DNA of 31,625 nt from a virus (IMGVR_UViG_3300002835_000706:1-31625), one strand, 5' to 3'. Shown: positions 1-5,486, numbered from the stretch's first letter. Made by a program: numbers and translations. Notes: a model not told the origin generated them from the sequence alone.

Positions 1-849
1 ATTGATGAGGCTCTAGCGGCTCTCCCGAAGGGTCACGGCGGCACCGTGATTAACGTCCCGAACCGTCCCGAACCGTACGAAACTGAGCAAGTGACCCATG
101 AGCGTTTTGGGTTTCTTCTGTCGGTTCTGACGGCGAAAGGTGGGGCGGCTCTTCTGTCGGGTCCACCTTCAACGGGTAAGAGCCATGCGGCGGAGATAGC
201 GGCGGAGGCTCTGGGAATTCGATTCGTAGGAATGCTGGCGTGTAGTCCCGACGTCATGCCCTCGTCCTTAAAGGGATTCATGAACGCGAACGGTGTCTAT
301 GTCGGCACCCCGTTCCGTGACGCTTATGAGAACGGCGGACTATTCGTTATTGACGAAGCGGACAACGCCCCTAGCGCCATCACGGTCGGAATCGTCAACA
401 CGGCGCTTGAATCGTCCTGTCTTACGTTCCCAGATGCAACCGTAAAGAAGCACCCCGAATTCAAGGTGATTGCTACGGCGAACACTTTTGGGACAGGACC
501 CACGGCGGCATTCGCTGGGCGGTTCGCCATTGATGCATCGACACAAACCCGATTCGCCCGAATCTATTGGAACTACTCAGAGCGTGTCGATCACGCCGTC
601 ATTGCATCTTCTGGGGCTCCGTCCGCTATTGTGGATGGCGTAGTCGCCGCGATGGTGACCATTCGGGCCAATATTGAACGGTGCGGGTTTCGTATGTTTT
701 GTACGTCCCGTGAGGGTCGCCTTGCGGCGACGTTGCTAGCAATGGGCGAGACATGGGCCGACGTATTGGACGCGTGTCTTATCCCAGCGGGAACGTCGGA
801 CGATCAGCGACGCCAGATTCTCGATGGCGTTCGCCCCGTGTCGGCCTAA
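1..849 (+). CDS. AAA ATPase, CobS/MoxR type (5' partial)
   Basis: This is an AAA+ ATPase of the CobS/MoxR kind, a family of chaperone-like ATPases that often work with a von Willebrand-type partner to remodel or metallate proteins. Numbered from the in-frame GTG at 46, it has a Walker A motif GPPSTGKS (39-46), a Walker B motif with the acidic sequence LFVIDEAD, and a sensor-1-like stretch VIATANT. The reading frame stays open to base 1, and the GTG at 46 has no Shine-Dalgarno upstream, so I read the gene as starting outside the window. The next gene follows 30 bases later and is probably co-transcribed. No CobT/VWA partner is visible in the window; it could lie to the left. The ATPase class is secure; the substrate is unknown. 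Confidence 0.85.
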   Translation: MDEALAALPKGHGGTVINVPNRPEPYETEQVTHERFGFLLSVLTAKGGAALLSGPPSTGKSHAAEIAAEALGIRFVGMLACSPDVMPSSLKGFMNANGVYVGTPFRDAYENGGLFVIDEADNAPSAITVGIVNTALESSCLTFPDATVKKHPEFKVIATANTFGTGPTAAFAGRFAIDASTQTRFARIYWNYSERVDHAVIASSGAPSAIVDGVVAAMVTIRANIERCGFRMFCTSREGRLAATLLAMGETWADVLDACLIPAGTSDDQRRQILDGVRPVSA

Positions 850-879
850 TCATTCACAACTAACGAAAGGACCAAGACA

Positions 880-1704
880 ATGAAGAACTATAAGAATTCC
901 AGCGGCACCGAGATCATCGAATATTCGTCTTTCGACGATATGCTCAATGACATTAAGGACCCCCACGGTTCGACGGCCACTTACGGCGACGCTAGTTGGT
1001 CGGGGACTAAGGACTACGCCGAGGCTATGTCTTTAGCCTTTAACGGTTGGACCGCTATTCGTCCCGCCGTCGATTCGATCATGGCCCGAATTCGGGACCG
1101 TATCGCTGACCGTACGGCTCCCGTCTTCAATATGTCGCATGACGTTTGCGGCATGGCCGTTGATATGTCCGCCTTTATGGCTGGCCAGCCTGAGTGCATG
1201 ATTATGCCGATCCCAGAACCGTCCCGCAATAGCGGCAAGGTGGTGCGCATCCACTACAACGCCGTCGGGAATTGTCACGTTAAGGCGGAAGCAATGCAGG
1301 AACGTGGGGCGGCGATTCTCGCCCTAGTCGATGCTCTTAATGTTCTGGGCGTTAATGCCGAGATTTGGACAGAGATCAGCGTTAATAAGAACCGCCGCAA
1401 GGGTTCTGTATTGGTGAACGTTAAGAACGCTCACGAATCGGTAGACATTAATCGCTTAATGTTTGCGCTGGGTTCCCCTTCGTACCTTCGCCGTTTAACG
1501 GTGTCGGTATTGGCCAAGCATAAGGTGGTCGGTGTGCAGACGGGCGGCGATTGTACGGGCGTAGCGTTGCACCTTGTCGATGACGTAGCCGCCGACGTGG
1601 TGGTGCGGTCGGAGCATTCTAATGACGACCGTATCGCTAAAGATCCTGACGGTTGGATTTTGGGCGAATTGGCCCGCCTTGGGTTCGACGTGGAGCCCAA
1701 GTAG
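880..1704 (+). CDS. DUF7192-like phage protein
   Basis: A 274-aa soluble protein with start ATG preceded by GAAAGGA. The N-terminal segment around residues 38-58 (W-S-G-T-x-D-Y-A-E-A-M-S-L-A-x-N-G-W) resembles the opening of the DUF7192 family, which in phages often sits beside CobS-like ATPases. The rest is an alpha/beta protein with no catalytic motif I can name. It lies directly after the AAA ATPase gene with the same spacing and Shine-Dalgarno type, so the two probably act together, perhaps as ATPase and partner. The family assignment is from memory of the N-terminal pattern and is moderate; the role is unknown. A strong hairpin follows the gene and probably ends this transcription unit. 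Confidence 0.6.
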   Translation: MKNYKNSSGTEIIEYSSFDDMLNDIKDPHGSTATYGDASWSGTKDYAEAMSLAFNGWTAIRPAVDSIMARIRDRIADRTAPVFNMSHDVCGMAVDMSAFMAGQPECMIMPIPEPSRNSGKVVRIHYNAVGNCHVKAEAMQERGAAILALVDALNVLGVNAEIWTEISVNKNRRKGSVLVNVKNAHESVDINRLMFALGSPSYLRRLTVSVLAKHKVVGVQTGGDCTGVALHLVDDVAADVVVRSEHSNDDRIAKDPDGWILGELARLGFDVEPK

Positions 1705-1717
1705 GAACGGGATCGGG

Positions 1718-1741
1718 AGGGGGAGGCTACGGCCTCTCCCC
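1718..1741 (+). terminator. Hairpin with UACG tetraloop, likely terminator
   Basis: Bases 1719-1727 pair with 1732-1740 (9 bp, one G-U) around the loop TACG closed by C-G, a classic very stable UNCG tetraloop. It follows the stop at 1704 and precedes a promoter at 1782. There is no T-run, so it may act as an intrinsic terminator of the U-less kind or as an mRNA 3'-end stabiliser. Confidence 0.6.
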
Positions 1742-1781
1742 GCCTGTCCCTTAATGTCTAGCCCCGCTTGTCTAGTGGTCG

Positions 1782-1811
1782 TTGACAGCACTAGGGCCGA
1801 GATGGTACGCT
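1782..1811 (+). promoter_or_regulatory. Promoter P1, sigma-A/sigma-70 type
   Basis: TTGACA at 1782-1787 is followed after 18 bases by TACGCT at 1806-1811, which fits the actinobacterial TANNNT -10 pattern. It lies in a gap between a hairpin and the ATG at 1864 and would drive the small-gene operon containing the hammerhead ribozymes. The match in sequence and spacing to the elements at 3909 and 6406 strengthens the call. Confidence 0.7.
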
Positions 1812-1863
1812 CGGCTCTTGTGGTGCAAACGGCACCGAATCCCTACAAACAAAGGACAAAACA

Positions 1864-2049
1864 ATGACCCGCAAAGATTACACCGCCCTTGCTGCAACCT
1901 TTAACCGTATCCATGAACAAATTGTTCTTGGACGTACTGACAACGCTTTCGATGCTTTCGTTGAGTCCGTTAACGCTGTGGCCGACGCTATGCAACGCGA
2001 GAACGGACGCTTCGACCGTCAACGCTTTATGGCCGCCTGCGGCTTTTAA
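1864..2049 (+). CDS. Small conserved phage protein, 61 aa
   Basis: This 61-aa protein starts with MTRKDY and ends with a FDRQRFMAACGF tail. That head-and-tail pattern recurs in small hypothetical proteins of many tailed phages, which is why I accept it as real. It is probably all helical, with no membrane segment and no cysteine pattern apart from C59. The start has a clear AAAGGA Shine-Dalgarno and it is the first gene after promoter P1. It is followed by an 88-base gap that folds into two hairpins. Function is unknown. Confidence 0.8.
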   Translation: MTRKDYTALAATFNRIHEQIVLGRTDNAFDAFVESVNAVADAMQRENGRFDRQRFMAACGF

Positions 2050-2063
2050 TCGGTCAGCAGCGG

Positions 2064-2110
2064 GGACTCCATCGGCTAGGTCGGTGGGGTCCACGATGCC
2101 TATCGGTATC
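2064..2110 (+). other. Two structured hairpins in the 2050-2137 gap
   Basis: Bases 2064-2074 pair with 2082-2092 (11 bp including two G-U pairs) around the loop GCTAGGT. A second hairpin pairs 2095-2100 with 2105-2110 around TATC. The gap separates two small genes in the operon that carries the ribozymes, but I find no CUGANGA core, so it is not a hammerhead. The loop 2074-2081 (GGCTAGGT) is an exact 8-base complement of bases 3125-3132 in the stem I loop of the second ribozyme. Confidence 0.5.
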
Positions 2111-2137
2111 AATCCCAATAACGAAAGGACCAGTAAC

Positions 2138-2383
2138 GTGATTAACGTTAGAGAACTATCAGCAGAGATGATGCGCCAGCAGGCCACGATCGACGGGCTC
2201 CGTGTTGTCCGTCAATGCTTGTGGGACAACGCCCCCAGCAGTATCGAAACGGGGACCGTCTTAAAGGCCATTAACGCTGCCATCCTGAAGGCCGACGGGA
2301 AACTAAGCAAGGCACATCGGGAACTACACGCTGTTGTGGCTGAACCCCGCAAAACCGTTATTAACGAAGAAGGAGAAATCTGA
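2138..2383 (+). CDS. Small helical protein, 81 aa
   Basis: The frame is open from far upstream, inside the previous gene, but the only start with a proper Shine-Dalgarno (AACGAAAGGACC) is the GTG at 2138. The 81-aa product is predicted helical and charged, begins MINVRELSAEMMRQQ, and has no recognisable domain. A coiled-coil or small oligomeric adaptor would fit, but this is only a guess. Its stop TGA overlaps the ATG of the next gene by one base, indicating translational coupling. Function unknown. Confidence 0.7.
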   Translation: MINVRELSAEMMRQQATIDGLRVVRQCLWDNAPSSIETGTVLKAINAAILKADGKLSKAHRELHAVVAEPRKTVINEEGEI

Positions 2384-2703
2384 TGGAAAAGTTGGAAATG
2401 CTCGCTTACCTTATTGTCCGCTTCGGCTTAATGGCTTTGGTCGTTGCTGTCGGTGCTGCCATGCTTTACCCGCTGGTCAACCGTTGGAAGTGGCTTAAAG
2501 ATCCTGAACCGACGTGGGAGGATTACTGCGACGAGACCGACTGCGACGACTGTCTCACCCGTCTGTTTGACTGCGACGGCTGCGGCAACACCTACGACAT
2601 GAAAGGGTCCTGCGAATACCGAACCTATAACGAAGACGGCGATAAGCAGGACTATCTGATCTGTCAGGGCTGCTACCACGAGATCATGGACTCGTGGGCT
2701 TAA
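2383..2703 (+). CDS. Membrane-anchored zinc-ribbon-like protein
   Basis: A 106-aa protein with two parts. Residues 5-33 are a strongly hydrophobic helix, so the N-terminus probably sits in the inner membrane. The rest is acidic and cysteine-rich, with three C-x2-C pairs (within DCDDC, DCDGC and CQGC) plus extra cysteines and a histidine, consistent with a zinc ribbon facing the cytoplasm. I know no named family with this combination. The start overlaps the preceding stop (TGATG). The stop codon is immediately followed by the first hammerhead ribozyme, and the last codons can pair with sequence past its stem II. A host-takeover role at the membrane is possible but unproven. Confidence 0.75.
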   Translation: MEKLEMLAYLIVRFGLMALVVAVGAAMLYPLVNRWKWLKDPEPTWEDYCDETDCDDCLTRLFDCDGCGNTYDMKGSCEYRTYNEDGDKQDYLICQGCYHEIMDSWA

Positions 2704-2761
2704 TGTCGAAACCACCTTCGGGTGGTCCATGCAAGGTGGCTCCTTGTGTGCTGAAGAGACA
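2704..2761 (+). ncRNA. Type II hammerhead ribozyme, copy 1
   Basis: All core positions of a circularly permuted type II hammerhead are present. Stem II is TGTC 2704-2707 with GACA 2758-2761. The GAA of G12-A14 is 2708-2710. Stem III closes A2711-U2726 with CCACC/GGTGG around a TTCG tetraloop. The cleavage nucleotide is C2727. Stem I is 2728-2736 with 2742-2750 (9 bp, two G-U), and CUGAAGA (CUGANGA) is 2751-2757. GGCT 2697-2700 and AGCC 2762-2765 can extend stem II, bulging the stop codon UAA. The predicted scissile bond is 2727/2728. It ends 24 bases before the next ATG. Confidence 0.9.
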
Positions 2762-2785
2762 AGCCATTAACGAAAGGGCAATACC

Positions 2786-3094
2786 ATGAACGAGTCCGCA
2801 CTAATCCACATGATGACCGAAGAAATCCCAACCGATAACGAACGGCTCGCTGCCACAATAACGGCGAACCGTGCGCTGGCACAGTCAGGGCTGTACACGC
2901 TCAGCCATTACAACGGGAACCACGCGTGCTGGGACCTTAATCCTGACGCAGATATGCTGGCGATCTTCCCGCCGCCTGTGCTGGCCATGATTGTCGAATT
3001 CGCTACCCATGTCGTCACGACAAGGTGCGAGGAAAACATCCTCGCCGTTAGCGGCAACAACGAGGAGATGATCTTCCACGCTTCGATGGATTAA
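2786..3094 (+). CDS. Hypothetical protein, 102 aa
   Basis: An acidic protein of 102 residues with start ATG preceded by TTAACGAAAGGGC. It has no membrane segment and only two cysteines (C48, C80). The middle (residues 36-70) contains aromatic residues and an F-P-P-P turn; the C-terminal half is likely helical. I recognise no family. The gene lies between hammerhead copies 1 and 2: its start is 24 bases downstream of the first, and its TAA stop directly abuts stem II of the second. Its mRNA would therefore be cut out on both sides. Function unknown. Confidence 0.75.
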   Translation: MNESALIHMMTEEIPTDNERLAATITANRALAQSGLYTLSHYNGNHACWDLNPDADMLAIFPPPVLAMIVEFATHVVTTRCEENILAVSGNNEEMIFHASMD

Positions 3095-3151
3095 TGTCGA
3101 AACCCCATTAATGGGGTCCGTGCGACCTAGCCCCCGCACGCTGATGAGACA
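3095..3151 (+). ncRNA. Type II hammerhead ribozyme, copy 2
   Basis: Stem II is TGTC 3095-3098 with GACA 3148-3151. GAA is 3099-3101. Stem III runs from the A3102-U3117 closing pair through CCCCA/TGGGG with loop TTAA. The cleavage nucleotide is C3118. Stem I is CGTGCG 3119-3124 with CGCACG 3135-3140 around ACCTAGCCCC. The core CUGAUGA is 3141-3147. The structure follows the stop codon TAA (3092-3094) with no spacer and ends 23 bases before the next ATG. The stem I pairs are swapped relative to copy 3, so pairing is conserved while sequence changes. Confidence 0.93.
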
Positions 3152-3174
3152 GGCTTAATGAAAGGACATTAACA

Positions 3175-3423
3175 ATGGCAACCACAATCGAATTCACCGA
3201 GTCCGATGCCCAGAAAATGCTTTACATCCTCAACCAACAAATTGCTTTCCTCCGCCCCGAAATAACCAAGGTTAAAGGGCGCTTTGTGGAGGCGGAAATT
3301 CTCGGTGGAGAACCTCACCAGTATTTCGTTGACCGTCTGCCCGTATTGATGGACGAGATGGAAGACGCTTTGCACCTTCGGTCAGTAATCCATTCAGCGG
3401 TATATTCAACCGTTAATGATTAG
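3175..3423 (+). CDS. Hypothetical protein, 82 aa, paralogue of next gene
   Basis: An 82-aa helical protein with start ATG after ATGAAAGGACA. It opens with a short beta-like stretch (TTIEFTESDAQKMLYIL) followed by helices rich in charged residues. The opening resembles that of the 90-aa protein at 3501 (VELKLTVDEAKKIAEIL), and both end in a helical stretch around an H/Q-rich segment, so I infer two paralogues from gene-plus-ribozyme duplication. The gene lies between hammerhead copies 2 and 3. Its stop TAG contributes its G to stem II of copy 3. Function unknown; a coiled-coil interaction protein is plausible. Confidence 0.75.
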   Translation: MATTIEFTESDAQKMLYILNQQIAFLRPEITKVKGRFVEAEILGGEPHQYFVDRLPVLMDEMEDALHLRSVIHSAVYSTVND

Positions 3424-3476
3424 TCGAAACCCCCGTTGGGGGTCCGCACGATCTAGCCTCCGTGCGCTGATGAGAC
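3423..3476 (+). ncRNA. Type II hammerhead ribozyme, copy 3
   Basis: Stem II is GTC 3423-3425 with GAC 3474-3476. GAA is 3426-3428. Stem III closes A3429-U3443 with CCCCC/GGGGG and loop GTT. The cleavage nucleotide is C3444. Stem I is CGCACG 3445-3450 with CGTGCG 3461-3466 around ATCTAGCCTC. The core CUGAUGA is 3467-3473. The stop codon of the upstream gene (3421-3423) overlaps stem II by one base. The stem I loop matches copy 2 at eight of ten positions. It ends 24 bases before the next ATG. Confidence 0.92.
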
Positions 3477-3500
3477 AGGCTAAACAGAAAGGCATTAATA

Positions 3501-3773
3501 ATGGAAACCTTTAACGTGGAATTGAAGTTGACTGTGGACGAGGCCAAGAAGATTGCTGAGATACTGGAGTTTAAGGTCGGTGTCGAACAGGGCTTGGTCG
3601 ATTACCACAAGAAGCGTTTGGCTGAGGCTGATGACGGCCACGGTAACCCTAAAGAGTTACACAAGACGCTCATTAACGAGCATCGTGGCAGCCACAAGCA
3701 GATCAGTTACCTTCTCGGTGTCCTTAATATCGCCATTAAGGACGCTCAGGAACGCACCAGCGAACCGTTCTGA
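3501..3773 (+). CDS. Hypothetical protein, 90 aa, paralogue of previous gene
   Basis: A 90-aa charged, helical protein with start ATG after CAGAAAGGCATTAATA. The pattern VELKLTVDEAKKIAEIL at its start and the C-terminal helix (residues 60-85) resemble the 82-aa protein at 3175. It is the last gene of the ribozyme operon and is followed by a 200-base gene-free gap with strong hairpins. No domain is recognised. Its product and that of the neighbouring paralogue may form a complex, but this is inference. Confidence 0.75.
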   Translation: METFNVELKLTVDEAKKIAEILEFKVGVEQGLVDYHKKRLAEADDGHGNPKELHKTLINEHRGSHKQISYLLGVLNIAIKDAQERTSEPF

Positions 3774-3780
3774 AATGGCA

Positions 3781-3880
3781 GCGGTCCCGTCAAGGAAAGG
3801 ACAACCTGACGGGACCGCGCACGCCCCGCTACACCAACCAGCACAAGCGGGGTAGCCATACCGTACAAGGGTAAACCCTT
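3781..3880 (+). terminator. Three hairpins ending the ribozyme operon
   Basis: The 200-base gap 3774-3973 holds no gene. Its first half has three inverted repeats: a perfect 12-bp stem (3781-3792 with 3807-3818), a 7-bp stem (3824-3830 with 3846-3852) and a 5-bp stem (3867-3871 with 3876-3880) followed by a short T-containing stretch. I read these as the operon's terminator region. The loop of the first hairpin contains a Shine-Dalgarno-like GGAAAGGAC with no start codon after it. Confidence 0.55.
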
Positions 3881-3908
3881 AGTGTCTTTGTCCAGCCCCG
3901 ATTCCCCA

Positions 3909-3937
3909 TTGACAGTACCGCCGTACTAGATTACGAT
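3909..3937 (+). promoter_or_regulatory. Promoter P2, sigma-A/sigma-70 type
   Basis: TTGACA at 3909-3914, a 17-base spacer and TACGAT at 3932-3937 form a near-ideal promoter. It lies 37 bases upstream of the ATG at 3974 and after the terminator hairpins of the previous operon, so it should start the transcript carrying the 76-aa protein and the DUF932 gene. Confidence 0.78.
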
Positions 3938-3973
3938 TGATTCCAACACCAACCAAGCCCTAGGAGGGCCACC

Positions 3974-4204
3974 ATGAAGAAAACACCCAACCCCAACCTT
4001 GTCGAAGACGCACTAATGCTCTCGGCAGCACAAGAAGCGATGTGCGACGCTTTGGATCTCATCGAAGACGATGATCTCCGCCTTCAACTTGTCGATGCTT
4101 GTGCGGGTTATTGCGCTGCGTTCATTATCGGTGCCACTCATGCAATCCAGCATGACGCTGACCAGTTCATTAACGAAACGATCAATAACGTTTCAATGAA
4201 CTGA
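3974..4204 (+). CDS. Hypothetical protein, 76 aa
   Basis: A small acidic helical protein with the strongest Shine-Dalgarno of the early region (AGGAGG, 7 bases before ATG) and promoter P2 just upstream, so it is probably abundant early in infection. It contains four alanine-rich helices and three cysteines (C24, C44, C47). There is no clear membrane helix, though residues 41-56 are moderately hydrophobic. I recognise no family. It is separated from the DUF932 gene by a 19-bp imperfect hairpin. Function unknown. Confidence 0.75.
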   Translation: MKKTPNPNLVEDALMLSAAQEAMCDALDLIEDDDLRLQLVDACAGYCAAFIIGATHAIQHDADQFINETINNVSMN

Positions 4205-4212
4205 TCGACGGT

Positions 4213-4268
4213 ATCGGGGAGGGCAGGGCATACCCGCCATGTCCTGCCTCTCCCGATGCTTTCGCATC
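4213..4268 (+). terminator. Long intercistronic hairpin with an alternative partner
   Basis: Bases 4213-4231 pair with 4239-4257 (19 positions, one mismatch, three G-U) around ACCCGCC. A second, overlapping hairpin pairs 4255-4259 with 4264-4268 around TTTC, and the two cannot form fully at once. There is no T-run. It could be a partial terminator, an RNA-processing or stability element, or an attenuator before the DUF932 gene. Confidence 0.5.
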
Positions 4269-4297
4269 AAACACCAACCCACAATAGGAGATTAATA

Positions 4298-5302
4298 ATG
4301 GACCCGAACCAAGGGCTGAACACAACCAGCCAAGGAACATCGTTTGCTTATAACGCAAACAACGGCCACCCGTACCACAAACTTGGAACACCAGTTAACG
4401 GTTACGGCACCATTGACGAAATGCTTAAAGCCTCTAATTCCGATTACGAGGTCGAACTTGGCGGCATCTGCGCTTTCGACCAAAACGGCGAGATGTACGA
4501 CGTGGAAGATCACTTCGCAACCATGTGCAACACCAGCGACGGCATGAAGATCCTCGGCGTTGTCGGCAAGGGCTACGTTATTGAGCAGAACCGTGAGGCT
4601 GCCGAGTTCGCATACGACTGCGTGGGAGCCTCCCGTGGTGACGCTGTTATCGACACGATGGGCGTAATGAAGAACGGTGCAGAGTTCTTCACCTACCTGC
4701 GTCTTGAACCGCTGGTGCTGGACCCTCACGGCGTTAAAGACGAACTGGAAATGGGCTTGGCTGTCCGAACCTCACACAACGGTTCGGTATCGCTGTCCGC
4801 TTATCCGACCGCTATTCGTTTGGTCTGCCGCAATTCGGTCACCATGTCGTTTAACAAAGCGAAGAAGCACGGCCAACTGGTCAAGGTCCGCCACACCAAG
4901 AATAAGACCGACTATAAGGCTGACGCTGTGCGAGCGTTGGGCATGGCAGCGAAGGTCCGTGAAGACTTTATTGCCAACGCTGAGTTAATGATGAAGTCGC
5001 ACGGCACGTTTAACGAGGTGCGTTATGCCGCCAACCAGTTGTGGCCGATCGAAAGCGATCCATCACCACGGGCAGCGACGATCCATGAGAACCGCATCGA
5101 AACGTTGCACCACCTTTGGCTGTCTGAAAAGAATTCAGGCGGCTTTGGAGAAACCCTTTGGTCGGCATGGCAGACCATCGGGGAGTACCTTGACCATCAT
5201 CGTGGGCTCACTCCTGAGAAGCGTGCGTACGCTTCAATGACCCCAGAGTCTTCGATTAACGCCCAGAAGCGTCGGGCTGCGCAAATCCTTCTTGGTGTCT
5301 AG
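4298..5302 (+). CDS. DUF932 phage/plasmid-like protein
   Basis: A 334-aa protein of the DUF932 family (phage/plasmid-like protein), widespread on phages and plasmids; its biochemical role is not established. Family hallmarks are the N-terminal H-P-Y-H-K-L-G-T (residues 25-32), the block GVVGKGYVIEQNREAAEF, and the central L-V-C-R-N-S segment. An upstream in-frame ATG at 4256 lies inside a strong hairpin and lacks a Shine-Dalgarno, so I chose the ATG at 4298 after ATAGGAG. The length is typical. It sits alone between two long hairpins, after promoter P2. Homologues are often near recombination or replication genes, as here. Confidence 0.88.
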   Translation: MDPNQGLNTTSQGTSFAYNANNGHPYHKLGTPVNGYGTIDEMLKASNSDYEVELGGICAFDQNGEMYDVEDHFATMCNTSDGMKILGVVGKGYVIEQNREAAEFAYDCVGASRGDAVIDTMGVMKNGAEFFTYLRLEPLVLDPHGVKDELEMGLAVRTSHNGSVSLSAYPTAIRLVCRNSVTMSFNKAKKHGQLVKVRHTKNKTDYKADAVRALGMAAKVREDFIANAELMMKSHGTFNEVRYAANQLWPIESDPSPRAATIHENRIETLHHLWLSEKNSGGFGETLWSAWQTIGEYLDHHRGLTPEKRAYASMTPESSINAQKRRAAQILLGV

Positions 5303-5380
5303 TTAATCGGGGGATTAACCCGACACCTTGAATAACCACAGGCGGGGCAGGGCATCTCGGTCCCTGTCCCGTTTGTGGTT
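5294..5380 (+). terminator. Two long hairpins after the DUF932 gene
   Basis: The first hairpin starts inside the last codons: 5294-5299 with 5322-5327, and 5302-5308 with 5313-5319 around GGGG. The second pairs 5334-5352 with 5362-5380, a 19-bp stem with three G-U and a nine-base loop. The first resembles a terminator overlapping the stop. The second shares the string GGGCAGGGCAT, except for one base, with the hairpin at 4213-4257, so the two may be one family of element. Confidence 0.55.
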
Positions 5381-5411
5381 AACACCATCAACCACAAGAG
5401 AGGAAACAATA

Positions 5412-5486
5412 ATGAACATTTGGACCGTAGGATTCCTAGTTGCAATGATTCTGTTCATCATTTGGGGCGAAAGAATCAGCAAGTGA
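5412..5486 (+). CDS. 24-aa single-pass membrane peptide
   Basis: A tiny reading frame with a good Shine-Dalgarno (GAGAGGAAAC) encodes 24 residues. Residues 4-18 are hydrophobic and are followed by a charged tail ERISK, giving one transmembrane helix with a positively charged end. The next gene's GTG overlaps its TGA, which supports translation. It resembles the 24-aa membrane peptide at 13815 in size and layout, though not in sequence. It could modulate a membrane protein or depolarise the membrane; neither is shown. Confidence 0.6.
   Translation: MNIWTVGFLVAMILFIIWGERISK

Noticed and set aside
2050-2137. Possible fourth hammerhead
   Set aside because: The gap is structured but lacks CUGANGA and the GAA core on either strand. 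It is reported only as a structured element and possible kissing partner.
1843-2187. Minus-strand 114-aa frame with hydrophobic N-terminus
   Set aside because: It lies opposite two real plus-strand genes and the hairpin gap, has no ribosome-binding site, and its hydrophobicity is an effect of complementing a charged coding frame.
3775-3855. 26-codon frame starting at ATG 3775
   Set aside because: It has no Shine-Dalgarno, and its sequence is dictated by the hairpin arms of the terminator region.
3774-3973. Possible tRNA or fourth ribozyme in the longest gene-free gap
   Set aside because: The hairpins do not make a cloverleaf, there is no T-arm consensus, and CUGACGG at 3806-3812 lacks the last A of CUGANGA and has no matching GAAA and stem partners.
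4292-4729. Minus-strand 145-aa frame inside the DUF932 gene
   Set aside because: It is a shadow of a well-supported family protein on the other strand, with no Shine-Dalgarno.
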